Positions 33,389 to 33,507 of a stretch of DNA of 33,507 nucleotides are shown one piece after another. The stretch spans positions 1 through 33,507 of the forward strand of contig MFRH01000099.1 in assembly GCA_001783275.1 (NCBI GenBank), read 5' to 3'. Source of the DNA: Candidatus Margulisbacteria bacterium GWF2_35_9 (GTDB lineage Bacteria; Margulisbacteria; Riflemargulisbacteria; GWF2-35-9). Below the pieces are notes generated by a model that was not told the DNA's origin, searched no databases, and saw only the letters and a program-made list of their open reading frames with translations. Numbering within the stretch: the stretch's first letter is position 1; every line of letters begins with the position of its first letter. The position numbers and the translations under genes were made by a program.

Positions 33389-33507
33389 TGTTGTTTCCTA
33401 TCTTTCTAGGGATACCTTATTTTTGTTAGCGAATTGCATTTTTTGCCATTACCCATTTAAATCGTAGGTATTATAATACAAACAATTACCAATGTCTTAT
33501 TACCTTT
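33389..33507. other. AT-rich end of window without a gene
   Basis: 119 bp upstream of the response-regulator gene. It must contain that gene's promoter, but I see no clear hexamer pair and no coding potential. Confidence 0.3.

Noticed and set aside
1-33507. CRISPR arrays, tRNA, rRNA, transposases or prophage genes
   Set aside because: No regularly spaced repeats, cloverleaf-forming segment or recognisable mobile-element protein was found on either strand.

Overview
This is a 33.5-kb stretch of a low-GC bacterial chromosome (roughly one third G+C by eye). It uses the ordinary bacterial code: TGA stops many genes and TGG encodes Trp. No rRNA, tRNA, CRISPR, phage or transposase gene is visible. 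The order pyrH-frr-uppS-cdsA-dxr is common to many bacteria, so it does not place the organism. I cannot name a genus and suspect an uncultured or poorly sampled lineage. Many genes have clear Shine-Dalgarno (SD) sites, but several have a -10-like hexamer only 6-8 nt before the start codon and look leaderless.

Left region (1-3564, + strand): the cut 3' part of a family-2 glycosyltransferase, a second family-2 glycosyltransferase, a BshB/LmbE-type deacetylase and a divergent BshC-like protein, packed with overlaps. The last two suggest a low-molecular-weight thiol pathway related to bacillithiol. Opposite them lies a large GlnD-like protein with HD and ACT domains but no nucleotidyltransferase domain (3557-6385, -).

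Region 6544-10986 (+): a tight trio of ParB-like protein, spore-photoproduct-lyase-like radical SAM protein and aldo/keto reductase, followed by a separate gene resembling acyl-ACP reductase. A winged-helix protein with a degenerate nucleotidyltransferase-like half follows, with a palindrome over its own start.

Housekeeping block (20259 to 11591, - strand): 4-oxalocrotonate tautomerase, polA, bioD, pyrH, frr, uppS, cdsA, dxr, dprA. These cover DNA repair, biotin, nucleotide, ribosome recycling, isoprenoid/cell-wall lipid and phospholipid synthesis, and DNA processing. The polA reading frame has no ATG/GTG/TTG start that keeps its catalytic N-terminus; it appears to begin at ATT inside the tautomerase gene.

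Right region (20446-33388): an unknown helical protein, a LysE-type exporter, a radical SAM/SPASM-like enzyme, three adjacent unknown genes, sfsA, a membrane LuxR-type regulator frameshifted by 7-bp tandem duplications, a PpdK-N/ATP-grasp-like protein, a flavodoxin remnant with an internal deletion, a large unknown protein, a SulP transporter, a GNAT acetyltransferase and an orphan CheY-like receiver. Convergent gene pairs repeatedly touch or overlap at their 3' ends, and no good intrinsic terminator is visible between them.
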